Shown in pieces: positions 31,901 through 41,205 of a stretch of DNA of 62,444 nucleotides. Origin of the DNA: a virus; the IMG/VR virus record IMGVR_UViG_3300042503_001282, positions 1-62,444 of that record. The stretch is one strand, 5' to 3'. Each line of letters begins with the position of its first letter. Position 1 is the stretch's first letter. Position numbers and translations under genes: made by a program. The notes below the pieces were generated by a model that ran no database searches, was not told the DNA's origin, and was given only the letters and a program-made list of their open reading frames with translations.

Positions 31901-34900
31901 CGTCGATGAAATCGCAGTTCGTGATACCACCGACGCCACAAAGAAGACATACAAAACTAAACACACCATACTAAGAGGTACCAGACCAACAGTAAAAGTG
32001 AATGGTCTTGTAGTATCAGATTCTCAATTTGATTTCACACCGGAGTCAATTTACGTAACACTCACCGTTGCTCCAGGCGATAGTGATGTTGTGCGTATCA
32101 CATACACCACAGCAACTCAGGTGTTTGTTGGTAAACAAATCAACATCGGCACACTCTTCAAGACGGAGCTTATTCCAGGTTCTGTTGTTGTCTTCCCTAA
32201 TGGTGTTGAGAAAGAGATCGTTTCGATACAAGATAATGCAACCGCTACTATGAAGGCTGCGGTAAACGGCGACATCACAGCAAAGACACGATGTGCAGAC
32301 AAGCTCGAAGCACTTCAAACGAAGTTCATCGGCAAGTTTGTAGACATATCGGGTGCATCAAATCTTGACAGAAACATTCTGAACAAGAAGATCATCTCTC
32401 TTAGCTACACACCAGACTCTACGACGAAGTTGAAGTTCAATTTCCACTCGACTCTGATGATGCCTCCAATCGATATGGAAACTGTATCTCTTGTCGTCAA
32501 GAAGCAAGAGATTGGTAAAGATGCTAAGACAAGAAGCGTCACCCTTCAGTGTAATGAATCTGGAAAGATCAAGGGTCGTTTCTGCATACCTGACCCGAAC
32601 GTAGACGGAAACCCTAAGTTCAGAACAGGTGATAAAGCATTCAGACTCACAAACTCACAGAGAAATGAAAGTTTACCTAGTGTGTCACGTGCTGAAGCTG
32701 GCTACTCGGCAAATGGTTGGGTTGATACTAAGCAAGCTGAGATTAAGTCGATTCGTCAATTCAGAGTTGATCAACAAGCTGTATCTGGCGAAAGAACACC
32801 AATCACACTCAAGCAGGTATTTGAAGAATGGGGTCAGGTTTGTCCAGCAGATCCGATTGCTCAGAGCTTCACGGTATCAGACAAAGACGGCATATTCTTG
32901 ACTGCTATCGATGTGTTCTTCTACTCGAAAGACCCTGTGCTTCCAATTCGTCTTCAGATTCGTCCACTCGCTGATGGTGGAACGCCAAGCTCAACTCTCT
33001 TATATGAGAAGAGTATTGATGCGAACGAAGTTGTGATCAACAAGGTTGACTTGAAGACTCAGACAGTTACCGTTATTGGTGCAACGTCAGAAACAGCTCG
33101 AATTGGATTCAACAAGGGTCCATGGAACAAAAAAGAGACCGCAACAACGAATAGTATCTACACCGTAACATCATATGCATACGAGAAAGGTTTGTCATAT
33201 ACCACCATCGAAGATGGCAAACCTGTAGACTACTCTTTCGGCACAAACGAAGACATCAAGAATGCACATTCGTACATGATTCCTACACGATTTGTTTTTG
33301 ATTACCCAATCTACTTAGAGGGTAACAACAAGAACTATTGCTTCGTGTTGTTGACTAACAGTGTGCCACCAGCTCAAGCGGGTGGAGATATTTCTGTTCT
33401 TGAAGGTACATATCAAGCATACTTTGCTCAAACTGGTAAAGCAAATGAGCATCAAGAGCTTGCTACACCTGTACATAGACAGACTGTTCTTGAGCCAGGT
33501 GAAGATGATTTGAACTTCATCTTGGGTACAAACACACTCATCACTTCGATACCACAATCTGATGGACAATTATTCAAGTCACAGAACGGTATCAGTTGGG
33601 TTGGAGATCCTGTTGCCGACTTGAAGTACAAGATTCACAAAGCAAAATTCAACACCGATAGGTCTGCTGATATTGTGTTTGTGAATGAAGACTTAGACTA
33701 TACTCAGCTTGAGTTGAGTCCATTTGAGTCTCGAAAAGGTTCGTCTCTTGTTCGAGTGAACCACACAAATCATGGATTCACTGAAGGCAGTTTCGTATCA
33801 TTCACTGGTCTTGATGGCTACTTGAATGGAATCATGCCACAACAAATCATCAACAAAGACCACACTATTATATCTGCGGCGCTTGATAGCTATATCATCG
33901 ACCTTGGACCAGGTAATGAAGCTGCGGTGACTGGTAATTTTGGTGGTGCAAATGTTCTTGCATCTAAGAACATTCGTTTTGAAGAGATCATGGTGTTGAC
34001 AAGTCCACTCGAAGTTGCAGATACATCTGTAACATGGAGACTTTCATCGGTAACATCTGCTGCGCCAGATGATTCAGAAAGCACACCTTATCAGTTAGTG
34101 GAAAATATTCCATTATCATTGAACGCAAGTGTTCCTATGGATCAATCTCTTCAGGTATGTTCAGCTCGAAATGAACAGAAGATTACAAACCCAGAACAAA
34201 CAGAATGGGCGAAGAAATCTCTCAAGATTATTGCTACACTGTCGAGTAAGAATCCAAACATCTCGCCAGTTATTGATGCAGAGCGATTGGGTGTTGCACT
34301 CAAGACAGTTCGACTCAATAAGCCAGAAGGTGTTGGGTTTGAGAGAAACATCAACAATGAGGTGTTCGATACGTTCGTATGTTTACCGAGTGTGTTGCTC
34401 GATCAAAATACGATTTCTGGAAAGATATTCTTCTCAGACACCGACAACCAGATAACCGGAAGCTCATTCATTCTCAACAAGAAGACTATCACCGGAGTTG
34501 GAAGTCTGTTCACTGTCGAGTTGAAAGTTGGTGATAAGGTGAAGAACCCAACCAACAGTGAGACACGAACCATTGTTGATATTGCAAGCGATACTCAGTT
34601 GACGATTGACTCGCCGTTTAATGTGACTGAGGGTGCTAGTGAGATTGATCAGAAGGTAGATTACCTCACGTACAATCCAGCACGTTTGAAGATCAAGACC
34701 GCAGATAGACTCATAGCTGAGAGACTATCACAGCTTGAAGTTGGAAAATACGTATCACTCTCTGGTACACGAGATGCTGCAAGAGATTTCCATCAAGTGT
34801 TGGTGACGAACAAAGCATACACACCAAACACAACCGATATTGATCCACAGCTTGGTGCACCTAAGCTCTGTGAGATTGAGGTTGATCACTCGTTACCAAA

Positions 34901-35372
34901 CGATGTTGCTGCTGGTTTCGAGTTTGGTATGGTTGGTTCAACTCTGAGACTCACACAGCTCAACCAGTTCATTCACGATATTGGTATAGCGATGACATCA
35001 TCAGCATCGAAGTACATTTCTCGTGAGATGGTGCTTGCTAATCCAGCAAACACGATGAAGGTGCTCTTCGATGGTTGCAGACCACCAGGTGCTGAAATCG
35101 ATCTGTACTACAAGACACTTTCGAGGGATGAGAACATAGACATCTTCGAGAAGCCGTGGACAAAGCTTGAGTACAGCGTAGAGAATAACAGCATATTGAC
35201 GTTTGCTACGCCACCGAACAATGCTAACCACAAGTCGTTTAGTTCGTATGAAGCTAACGCATTGAATCTGCAACCGTTTGTAACACTTCAGGTTAAGGTT
35301 GTGTTGCGTGGTGCTGATGCAGCGATGTATCCAAAGATTCGAAACTTGAGAATCTTGGCTCTGGAGGAATAG
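25908..35372 (+). CDS. Giant DUF4815 baseplate/tail protein, 3154 aa
   Basis: The N-terminus carries the DUF4815 signature (FNENKKFYKILFRPGRAVQ, ELNQLQSILQNQI) of tail proteins from T4-like cyanophages and pelagiphages. Those are usually 1000-1500 aa; this one is far longer. Around residue 700 several beta units of the INGTNSTFTLDNTP type appear, shared in style with the fibres. Around 2310-2350 is a block PIAQSFTVSDKDGIFLTAIDV, and near 2555-2625 further tail-associated motifs (SQNGISWVGDPVADL, NHGFTEGSFV). The frame is open for 9465 bases without a stop. It lies where T4 has gp9/gp10, so it may combine several wedge and fibre-attachment parts in one chain. Structural role confident, exact position in the baseplate inferred. 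Confidence 0.85.
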   Translation: MTKIDLSTPPYFDDFNENKKFYKILFRPGRAVQTRELNQLQSILQNQISRLGGFKQGDIVHPENTLGVRFFNTTVFAKVPRTEESLTATTSQLDMYWLNKTVESEFGVKGIVSGYSLSTSGDNTVRLFIDLTEASKTTGRNNFGKNQTIKTQTDIDSTISVTIENSQYAVGRICKIKIPKSIYYFNEYFVLVDEQTLFLEPDNKTDDSAWNTYVTCEVGIKMVESIVNHSNDPSLYDNATGTPNYGGIGADRLRIEGTLVKRPNNTIEQNFIKLLVLQNGAVTDAPLISKESLGLTSDADARRTYEESGNYTITPFIAEAREFLDNDNGNRGIFSELNDLSFGWSEEDAINEDIARENAAKVALDVFKLNPPQTVLHNNRYYPGTSYDDVTDATSFKNLCDSMIGVQVEPGKAYVYGYPVTRVGASKIGVKKARTSDIQPSRKIETPIGNYILITNVFGAPELNTSTWAYDDVELHSKILDLSVNRPAIPSDDTKIGTARISTIGLQSGFHGSKNAVYQLAFFDMTLAEGYEYSDIKSISSASKSSEGKTFLANLLLKDVEKYPSLKFEGTIEAIANPYSLTSSDAIISILDDRKGLNLDFSTIAAREDAFNALSIGTCIKVNSGLLSAIVTDLRKIDTASDITATSDSETFTTVANQVAITLENVPVIDNLFKIFVDASTTPLASIVSVSAETPSGTINGTNSTFTLDNTPIEIQTDRVTVEISDETLVGDVNGVNRAFTISNTAINSAVILTKSTDNGVTFTTVSPDDYTVSGSKITFKVVNGVSKAPASGQIIRAKYLTNIYSANGKNILLSMPPASGSSLAVNYKYYNYVVNNKEITFAEAFATGTTIKVDYTYLNKRRLEVRLDTTITESSVSRLKVARKVRGVGTSWKSSTGQFLEKGDWVKIGTGDTAKIYQVHSTPANDNELNLDPDPLEKQVINGQEVLVNAPWTNGAKMIYLTAEAVRETSSDANAGLLYKLPHSYIRTIRGGTKNNPDSSIIATTYESRHFEVRSANGGNIIISARENEYFPSFSNLYYLVDLDTGYWFQLFGPDTTPEDAIGEMDPDRPETFTARVVVNTNADEDGGSNVTFQTNPDAETRKFAICVPVIKSSSAAREASKSLVKGTFENDIYSGPAVVIDTDAVTEISLGKADALRITRIVCADDGGKYSATPTNKYFEGPSFTEDGVVHKDITGAYLFDNGQTDHYYGIAKVTLRPGFPIPQGQVRVEFDYFNHTGTGALSNYFSVDSYTGSGVSYDDIPEYTSPNGVVFDLKECLDFRPRVNDTSVSEILGQKNFEFYKEIPLGSVTCTYHVYEGRKDRLYLSKDGDILIKEGTPGLNASTPSEADDGMTLYKVNIEPYTSTARSCTLEMIDNKRYTMRDIGKLEKRIKNLENVTSLSFLEKDTKELVIKDALGQDKFKHGFMTDTFENPSVASISHPDFTAAFDTRMSELKPSVENSHVSMMEAVLMLQGSTTQSTLQLQNDEREARNYTSSNKDTPNKKTSLYTLKYDHVTFIEQPLCSRVINVNPYAVQSFVGSLKITPWTDTWRETKVADPLIVQDSTAYETALRNFNGNSSRIDWGLTEQQWTGTFQEDPVENGKLEFIEASLHWPVKDGTYLKRTWKRDANGNNVETWVSHQYTKKELKEKGGWAKIPDGYPGAGQYVKLSAGNAKVRKGYNVVRGTTGFEYRTGVKNTLVDLGFSDPVTSQERVVDIAAAQFIRSNEIQYEGRGFFPNTKLYAYFDGVDVTNYCYPDPGFGEVRENADNTIFSGSGKFKFDATSISTSDDSTVLAVAGLSYAEIADVNNKLDFALLTGEVTTEGTTLKGSYSSIEVVSGDLSNYSITEGDLLTGLAGQGVVTDVSADKKIVYFNNTGTDTFNTVQDQITITNNKTIVVKKEVCSGDPRVDSIYTLAHTPIPGTGSNYQPLVVYLYDKTNNIPQEISSTLYTITENTNVIRFVNNKSPVSLYFPGGAPNNQYEIRVDYAYAGSNYTIVDEIAVRDTTDATKKTYKTKHTILRGTRPTVKVNGLVVSDSQFDFTPESIYVTLTVAPGDSDVVRITYTTATQVFVGKQINIGTLFKTELIPGSVVVFPNGVEKEIVSIQDNATATMKAAVNGDITAKTRCADKLEALQTKFIGKFVDISGASNLDRNILNKKIISLSYTPDSTTKLKFNFHSTLMMPPIDMETVSLVVKKQEIGKDAKTRSVTLQCNESGKIKGRFCIPDPNVDGNPKFRTGDKAFRLTNSQRNESLPSVSRAEAGYSANGWVDTKQAEIKSIRQFRVDQQAVSGERTPITLKQVFEEWGQVCPADPIAQSFTVSDKDGIFLTAIDVFFYSKDPVLPIRLQIRPLADGGTPSSTLLYEKSIDANEVVINKVDLKTQTVTVIGATSETARIGFNKGPWNKKETATTNSIYTVTSYAYEKGLSYTTIEDGKPVDYSFGTNEDIKNAHSYMIPTRFVFDYPIYLEGNNKNYCFVLLTNSVPPAQAGGDISVLEGTYQAYFAQTGKANEHQELATPVHRQTVLEPGEDDLNFILGTNTLITSIPQSDGQLFKSQNGISWVGDPVADLKYKIHKAKFNTDRSADIVFVNEDLDYTQLELSPFESRKGSSLVRVNHTNHGFTEGSFVSFTGLDGYLNGIMPQQIINKDHTIISAALDSYIIDLGPGNEAAVTGNFGGANVLASKNIRFEEIMVLTSPLEVADTSVTWRLSSVTSAAPDDSESTPYQLVENIPLSLNASVPMDQSLQVCSARNEQKITNPEQTEWAKKSLKIIATLSSKNPNISPVIDAERLGVALKTVRLNKPEGVGFERNINNEVFDTFVCLPSVLLDQNTISGKIFFSDTDNQITGSSFILNKKTITGVGSLFTVELKVGDKVKNPTNSETRTIVDIASDTQLTIDSPFNVTEGASEIDQKVDYLTYNPARLKIKTADRLIAERLSQLEVGKYVSLSGTRDAARDFHQVLVTNKAYTPNTTDIDPQLGAPKLCEIEVDHSLPNDVAAGFEFGMVGSTLRLTQLNQFIHDIGIAMTSSASKYISREMVLANPANTMKVLFDGCRPPGAEIDLYYKTLSRDENIDIFEKPWTKLEYSVENNSILTFATPPNNANHKSFSSYEANALNLQPFVTLQVKVVLRGADAAMYPKIRNLRILALEE

Positions 35373-35373
35373 T

Positions 35374-35616
35374 ATGAAAGATAAGTATCTTAGAGTTGAC
35401 ACCGAAGAGCACATGTATCGAGATACCGATACGAACGCTATCATCAACGTGAACGACATAGCATACGAACAGCACAGAAAAACCAAAGAGTTCTTGAAGA
35501 GAAAACATCTTGAAGAGAAACAAAAAGAAGCAAGGCTAAATACTCTTGAGAAAGAAGTAGCTGGTCTTAAAGAGGGTATAGGTCAAATTTTGGATATTTT
35601 GAAAAATGGCAGATAA
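35374..35616 (+). CDS. Small coiled-coil structural protein, 80 aa
   Basis: GGAGG is present before the start, which lies one base after the giant gene. An N-terminal part with RDTDTNAIIN is followed by a basic/acidic coiled coil (residues 30-75). I recognise this as a small conserved protein next to tail genes in environmental T4-like phages. It overlaps the next gene by 11 bases. Confidence 0.7.
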   Translation: MKDKYLRVDTEEHMYRDTDTNAIINVNDIAYEQHRKTKEFLKRKHLEEKQKEARLNTLEKEVAGLKEGIGQILDILKNGR

Positions 35617-35842
35617 CTTGACAAAGCCACATTATGTTGACATAGCCCATAGCTTCGATATTTGGCGTCAAGTCACCAACCTCATACACAGAGATCAGGG
35701 TGACATCACATTATTAGAGGTTAAGGATGATGCACATCCAAGTCGAGAGTTCTTGAATTTGGTCGATGTTGTCAATTTCGTTTATTTGAGCACACAAGCT
35801 AGGTTGAGACATATTCTCGTAAAGTCTATAGGCATGAGCTAA
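35606..35842 (+). CDS. Hypothetical tail-region protein, 78 aa
   Basis: Overlaps the previous gene. Helical-beta with a hydrophobic run (FLNLVDVVNFVYLS), no signal peptide. Unknown; likely structural or assembly-related from its place between the giant tail gene and the collar-fibre genes. Confidence 0.65.
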   Translation: MADNLTKPHYVDIAHSFDIWRQVTNLIHRDQGDITLLEVKDDAHPSREFLNLVDVVNFVYLSTQARLRHILVKSIGMS

Positions 35843-35855
35843 TGAAGGTAATGAT

Positions 35856-36251
35856 ATGAGTTTAGCTGGACAGTTCAAAAATGCAATTAAGCCAAATGTC
35901 GGCAAAGTGGTGATAGTTCTTGAGGATGGCACCAAAGAGCTTGTCAATGACGGCTTCACGGTTGTCTACACGACGCCAAATACTGTAGCGAGTTTTGCAT
36001 CGTATGTGATTGAGTGTGATATTGCATGTGTCAGTGATAGTGGAGTTCAAGTTTCTGTTCGTGTCAAGAAAGCTGACGGCACAAAAGCACACGTGATTAA
36101 GAATGCTCCGGTGCCTGTGGGGTCTTCTATTCAGATTATTGATGGTCAAAAGATCGTGCTCGAAAGTGGCGACTCATTAGAGGTTATGTGCGAAACCGAA
36201 GGAGAAGAAGTTGATGTCATCGTCTCTCTTGTAGAAAATGTTAATAGCTAG
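35856..36251 (+). CDS. Putative structural beta protein, 131 aa
   Basis: Nearly all beta: strands such as GKVVIVLED, FTVVYTT, SVRVKKADG, with an acidic C-terminus. The style resembles small capsid or tail decoration proteins, but I do not recognise a family. AAGGTAATG precedes the ATG. Followed after 11 bases by the collar-fibre gene, so likely co-expressed. Confidence 0.65.
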   Translation: MSLAGQFKNAIKPNVGKVVIVLEDGTKELVNDGFTVVYTTPNTVASFASYVIECDIACVSDSGVQVSVRVKKADGTKAHVIKNAPVPVGSSIQIIDGQKIVLESGDSLEVMCETEGEEVDVIVSLVENVNS

Positions 36252-36262
36252 GAACACCAAAC

Positions 36263-38875
36263 ATGGCTTACATAGGTAACGCTAAAACACCACTACTGCT
36301 CGCATCAAATGTCAGAGACGACCTTGTTCCTGGTGACATTGTAGACGGCTTATGCACAAAGACAACTTTTGATTTGTCGCAAGAAGTGCCTGGTGGTGAA
36401 GAGTCTAACGTAACCGTTGTTCGAAGAAAGTTTTTAACCGACATACTCATAGAAAACAGCAACCTGGTTGCTATCTCAGGCAACACAATCACTATCGACG
36501 ACAGCTCACTTGCAGCAGCACTCAGCATCGTTCAACCACAAAATGCTAACTACGAAGGTGATTACATCAAGACTGTTGCAAATGGTGTAACAAGAACTTT
36601 ATTGGTCTCGGCACTAACATACACCGGAACCACAATACAGATCACAACAAACAGAGATATTGGTCTTGAGATCGAAGAGGGTGATACTCAAGTCACTCTA
36701 CATCGCCAATACTACGGTGCGTGGGAAATTCTTGATCCAAAGACAGACTACAGAATTTCTGGCGAATTTGGCACACCATCATACAACAAGAAGATTGTAA
36801 TTGATCAAGCGCCACAAATTGATGACATCATCTACGTTCTTCATAAAGGTGATGCTACGTATAACTTTGTTCCGTCACCATATTCGGTTGGTGTTGAACA
36901 GCTCAGTAACAATCTCAAAAATTTCAGATGTGATCGATTCACTGGTGATGGAACAACCACCACATTCAGCGTCAGTCAGAGTGTTGTAACCGAACGTGCG
37001 CTATTGGTTACTGTCGATGGTGTTGTTGCGGAGAGTGATGATCTTCAGTTGTCTGGAGACGAACCAGGGACAACATTCGTCGGAGACTGGAAGCTCATCG
37101 ATGGCGAAGACAACACCCAAAGTATAGAATTTCATGAAGCACCAGTAAGTGGAGCAAAAATTCGTATTCTTCACTTAGGCTTCACGGCTGGCTTGAGACG
37201 TGCTATTTTTGCACCAGGTCAAGAGCCGGTTACGATACAGTATCGTTCAGTTCTTGAAGAGAAGCTTGCGGATGCTTCTGTGTCTACTCGCACCATAATC
37301 AACGGCGCAGTAACAACACCAAAGATTCATGATTCTTCAGTAACTGCTCAGAAGATTTTATTGAACGCAACTCAGAATGATGGATTGAGAGTTTCATATC
37401 CAGATGGAATCAAGTCAATCATCGGCGTCACCAACCAAAACACAACACAAGTACACACAAAAACTGAACTGACGGTAACAACCGATTCGCAAGAGTTATT
37501 GCGAGTTGCTTCTACAGAAGTATTACCTGGTGTTACAGATGCTACATCTTTAGGCAGCACAACCAAGAAGTTCTCAAACCTTCACTTGTCTGGCGCAGCT
37601 AATGTTGGCACATCACTCTCTGTAGCTCAAGGTGCAACAATCACAGGGTCTACAAACATCACTGGCGCAACCAACATCACAGGCGACACGAACATCACTG
37701 GCATCGTTACCATAACGAATCAAACTGCTCAACCATCATTAAATGTTGTTGGTGACATATCGGTTACGGGTACTGTAGACAGCGTAGATGTGTCAGCACT
37801 TCGAGATGCTGTGATTGCACTTCAACAGAAAGTAAGCTCGTTGATTCCAGTTGGAACGATCATGTCATCGAGCAGAACTACTCCACATACAGCAGATGGA
37901 GTTTGGCTTGTCTGTGATGGTTCTGAGTTGAATGTATCAGACTATCAAGATTTGTTCGATGCTATTCAGTATAGCTTCGGTGGCTCAGGTACAAAATTCA
38001 ACTTACCCGACCTCAGAAGACGTGCAGTTGTGGGTAAAGCAACCGCAGATACACTCGGTGCAAATGAGGGGTCTGCTGTCGAAGGTCGTTTGTTGACACA
38101 TAAGCATACGGGTGCTCCACATACCCATGATCTTAGAAATCATACACACTCGATACCAGCACACAAACACTCAATAACCGGAACATCAACACTACAAATT
38201 TCTACACTTTCTGGTGAACATACAACATCATTAAAACACAAGCATGGAAATGATGGAGTTTTATTTACAGAATCTCCAATTCAGTTGAATAGCGAACTTG
38301 CAGCAACCCTCACACACAAACATACCTACTCACACTCACACGGAAGTGAAGCTCAACCATTGTCTACCATGCAGACAAGAACACTTGATCATACACACAC
38401 CCACTCACATACATTTCCATATACAAGTATTCAGAGAATATTTCGTGGTGCATATAGCGACAGCACATACTACGCATTTACTAGCACATCGAACTATAAC
38501 CTACCGGCAAGTGGAACTGGCGTAGATTTAACCCCATCGGGTACAAATCCAATGACACATAATCATGGGTTCTGGATCGACTCAACATCAAACACAACCG
38601 ATGGTGTTGCAGCACAAGACAATTCTCTCTCACATAGACACAAAATCACTATCGCAGAATTTAATGGGAGCAGTTCAGGTGGACTACATACCCACGGACC
38701 TTCAACATTCAGTGGCTCTGTTGGTGATGATGCTGCATTAGATGGTAATTCGTCTCTGACCTCTGGCACACCATCAAATAACAACACCGGCTCTGCTACA
38801 TTCACTGACGACACCGGCGATACTACAACACCACACATACTACTCAACTTTATAATCAAAGCAAAGAATAGCTAA
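36263..38875 (+). CDS. Tail fibre with phage tail-collar domain and HxH-rich tip, 870 aa
   Basis: Residues 1-520 are beta-rich shaft. Residues ~526-593 are a phage tail collar domain (LIPVGTIM, DGSEL, FNLPDLRRRAVVGK), as in T4 gp12. The part from ~612 to ~815 contains many His-x-His pairs (HKH, HTH, HSH, HNH). Such pairs bind iron or zinc along the tip of T4 gp37 and gp12. The location matches T4 gp12 (before the neck genes). Probable short tail fibre or receptor-binding protein that holds several metal ions. Confidence 0.85.
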   Translation: MAYIGNAKTPLLLASNVRDDLVPGDIVDGLCTKTTFDLSQEVPGGEESNVTVVRRKFLTDILIENSNLVAISGNTITIDDSSLAAALSIVQPQNANYEGDYIKTVANGVTRTLLVSALTYTGTTIQITTNRDIGLEIEEGDTQVTLHRQYYGAWEILDPKTDYRISGEFGTPSYNKKIVIDQAPQIDDIIYVLHKGDATYNFVPSPYSVGVEQLSNNLKNFRCDRFTGDGTTTTFSVSQSVVTERALLVTVDGVVAESDDLQLSGDEPGTTFVGDWKLIDGEDNTQSIEFHEAPVSGAKIRILHLGFTAGLRRAIFAPGQEPVTIQYRSVLEEKLADASVSTRTIINGAVTTPKIHDSSVTAQKILLNATQNDGLRVSYPDGIKSIIGVTNQNTTQVHTKTELTVTTDSQELLRVASTEVLPGVTDATSLGSTTKKFSNLHLSGAANVGTSLSVAQGATITGSTNITGATNITGDTNITGIVTITNQTAQPSLNVVGDISVTGTVDSVDVSALRDAVIALQQKVSSLIPVGTIMSSSRTTPHTADGVWLVCDGSELNVSDYQDLFDAIQYSFGGSGTKFNLPDLRRRAVVGKATADTLGANEGSAVEGRLLTHKHTGAPHTHDLRNHTHSIPAHKHSITGTSTLQISTLSGEHTTSLKHKHGNDGVLFTESPIQLNSELAATLTHKHTYSHSHGSEAQPLSTMQTRTLDHTHTHSHTFPYTSIQRIFRGAYSDSTYYAFTSTSNYNLPASGTGVDLTPSGTNPMTHNHGFWIDSTSNTTDGVAAQDNSLSHRHKITIAEFNGSSSGGLHTHGPSTFSGSVGDDAALDGNSSLTSGTPSNNNTGSATFTDDTGDTTTPHILLNFIIKAKNS

Positions 38876-38876
38876 T

Positions 38877-41198
38877 ATGGGCAAGTACATTGGTAACGAC
38901 ATATCATATGGATTGTTTGAGAAGCAGATTTTGCCTGTTCCTAATCCACCAATCGATGAGTATTACCTCAATCACTTGGTGTCATCTGCAACTTCTATTC
39001 AAGTGGTATGTGAACGTGCTGTACTCGAACCCAATGTTGATTACACAGTTCGAACAGAGAATGGACGGTCGATACTGAAACTGAATAATATCGACTTGTC
39101 AAATCCAGGTGATGACAATCGGGTTTCTCTATATGTTGTTTTCTTGGGTCAAAAGTTGTTGACCCCTGGAACTGGAAACCAAGATCCAGAATTGGTGTCT
39201 GCAATAGCAGCAAAAGCAGATCAGTCATATGTTGACAGTAGAATTAATAATTTGGTGTCCAATGCCACGCCAGCTCTCGATACTCTAAATGAGCTTCGTG
39301 ACGCACTGGGTAATGATAAGGACTTTGCTGTAACAGTTGCCACAAATCTTGGTCAACTCTCGTCTAGCATCTCGACCCTATCACAAACAGTGAGTGATAA
39401 TTTTGATCAAACATCATCTGACATCACTGACCTAACAAACTCTATACAGACAGTAGAAACTGATCTTGCCGCTGAAGTTTCTCGTGCACAAACAGCAGAA
39501 CAAGCAAACGTAGATCAAATTGAAGCAGAGACAGTTCGAGCAACAAACGCAGAGGGTGCTATTTCAGCATCATTGACTGCTGAGACACAAGCTCGCATAG
39601 ACGCTGATGTGACGTTACAGAACAATATTGATTCTGTGAGTTCTAGTCTCTCTACCGTAGCAACAAGTGGTTCGTATAACGATCTTACCGATAAGCCAAC
39701 AATACCTAGCTTGTCTGGATATGCAACCGAATCGTATGTAGACACGCAAGTAAGTAATGAAGCATCAGCCAGACAAACTGGCGACACCACTCTTCAAGCA
39801 AATTTGGATGCTATAGAATCTACACTGTCGTCTGCTATCGACGCAGAAGAATCTGCTCGCATTTCTTCTGATGACACTCTGTCTACTCGAATAGACGCTC
39901 TTGAACAAAATGCATCAATCACATCACTAACAGAATTGTCTGATGTGTCTTTATCAGCAACGCCACAAACCGGAGACTTATTATCATATACAGGAACTGG
40001 TTGGACAAACACCACACAAACGCTTGCTACTGTTGCTACTACTGGCTCATACAACGACCTTTTGAATAAACCCACGTTGAATGTGCTACCTAGTGGGTCG
40101 GTTTCTTCTCCATCATTATACTTTTTTGGCGACACAAACACAGGTCTCTACCGAAAGGGTGAAGACAAGATGGGATTTGTTGCGAATGGACAACCGGCAC
40201 TTTCCATCGACGGCACTTCGGGTGTTGGTCGATTGGTGGTCGGTGACATTTCTTCTGTTGTGTCACGCTTGCAGATAGCAGACGACAACAACAACGCAGC
40301 ATCGGGCATTACCTTGGGTTCGAATGCTTCAACCTACGTTCAAATATACAAGTCTGCAAGCAATTCACTATGTATTTCCGCAAATTCTGTCGGCATTGGA
40401 ACGTCATCACCAACCGCAACCCTACATGTAAACGGCACTTCATACTATGCAGGCGATGTTACGGTTGCTAGTTCAATAATTAGTGCCGTAAGTGCCGAAA
40501 TTGGCGGTGCACTTAAACTTCAAAATAGCTCAAAGACTGGTTCTGCCTGTTACCTTTGGGCACTATACAACATGGCGAACGGAGCGAGTTCGTATGGAAA
40601 CGAACTTCAGTTGTGGAGATACCCCACATCTGGAGGTGCTTTACAAACAACTCGATTCACAGATTCTGGCGATTTAATTCAAAATGGTGTGATAACTGCA
40701 ATTTCTAATATGACAACCCTCGGTGACATAAACATCTCCGGCATGGTTGTTGATGCGACTGGTGTAGACGTGGGAATCACGGGCGCTTCGAGTGGTGTTG
40801 GTGTTAATTGGTTATGTAAGCTTTCATCATCTCTCAGATATAAGACTAATGTTGAGACCATTTTACCAGAATATTCAAACAAGGTACTTGACCTTAGACC
40901 AGTATGGTACAGAGCAAACACAGAAACGACAGTTGGTCGTGGTGATTGGTCTTGGTTTGGTCTAATAGCAGAAGAAGTTGCTGAGATAGAACCACGTCTT
41001 GTAAATTTTGAATATGCACCAGAAGACATCAATTCAGATACTCACATGCCAAACGAGGGAGCTCAGCCACGAGCAGAGAGCGTTTCGTATAGCAGACTCT
41101 CTGTGTTACTGATCGATGTGGTAAAACGACAGAAGCAAGAGATAGCAGACCTTGAAGAGCGTTTAGCAATTCTTGAAGCTTTGGTTCTATCTAAGTAG
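38877..41198 (+). CDS. Tail fibre with S74 chaperone domain, 773 aa
   Basis: Starts one base after the previous stop. A ~90-residue N-terminal beta domain is followed by coiled-coil and SYNDLTDKPTIP repeats. From about S652 (SLRYKTNV) comes the intramolecular chaperone of endosialidase type (Peptidase S74): PVWYRA, WFGLIAEEV, YSRLSVLLIDVVK and a final coiled coil. In known fibres this domain trims itself off at its first serine after folding the trimer. No enzyme active site is visible in the shaft. Confidence 0.88.
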   Translation: MGKYIGNDISYGLFEKQILPVPNPPIDEYYLNHLVSSATSIQVVCERAVLEPNVDYTVRTENGRSILKLNNIDLSNPGDDNRVSLYVVFLGQKLLTPGTGNQDPELVSAIAAKADQSYVDSRINNLVSNATPALDTLNELRDALGNDKDFAVTVATNLGQLSSSISTLSQTVSDNFDQTSSDITDLTNSIQTVETDLAAEVSRAQTAEQANVDQIEAETVRATNAEGAISASLTAETQARIDADVTLQNNIDSVSSSLSTVATSGSYNDLTDKPTIPSLSGYATESYVDTQVSNEASARQTGDTTLQANLDAIESTLSSAIDAEESARISSDDTLSTRIDALEQNASITSLTELSDVSLSATPQTGDLLSYTGTGWTNTTQTLATVATTGSYNDLLNKPTLNVLPSGSVSSPSLYFFGDTNTGLYRKGEDKMGFVANGQPALSIDGTSGVGRLVVGDISSVVSRLQIADDNNNAASGITLGSNASTYVQIYKSASNSLCISANSVGIGTSSPTATLHVNGTSYYAGDVTVASSIISAVSAEIGGALKLQNSSKTGSACYLWALYNMANGASSYGNELQLWRYPTSGGALQTTRFTDSGDLIQNGVITAISNMTTLGDINISGMVVDATGVDVGITGASSGVGVNWLCKLSSSLRYKTNVETILPEYSNKVLDLRPVWYRANTETTVGRGDWSWFGLIAEEVAEIEPRLVNFEYAPEDINSDTHMPNEGAQPRAESVSYSRLSVLLIDVVKRQKQEIADLEERLAILEALVLSK

Positions 41199-41205
41199 AA
41201 ACAAT

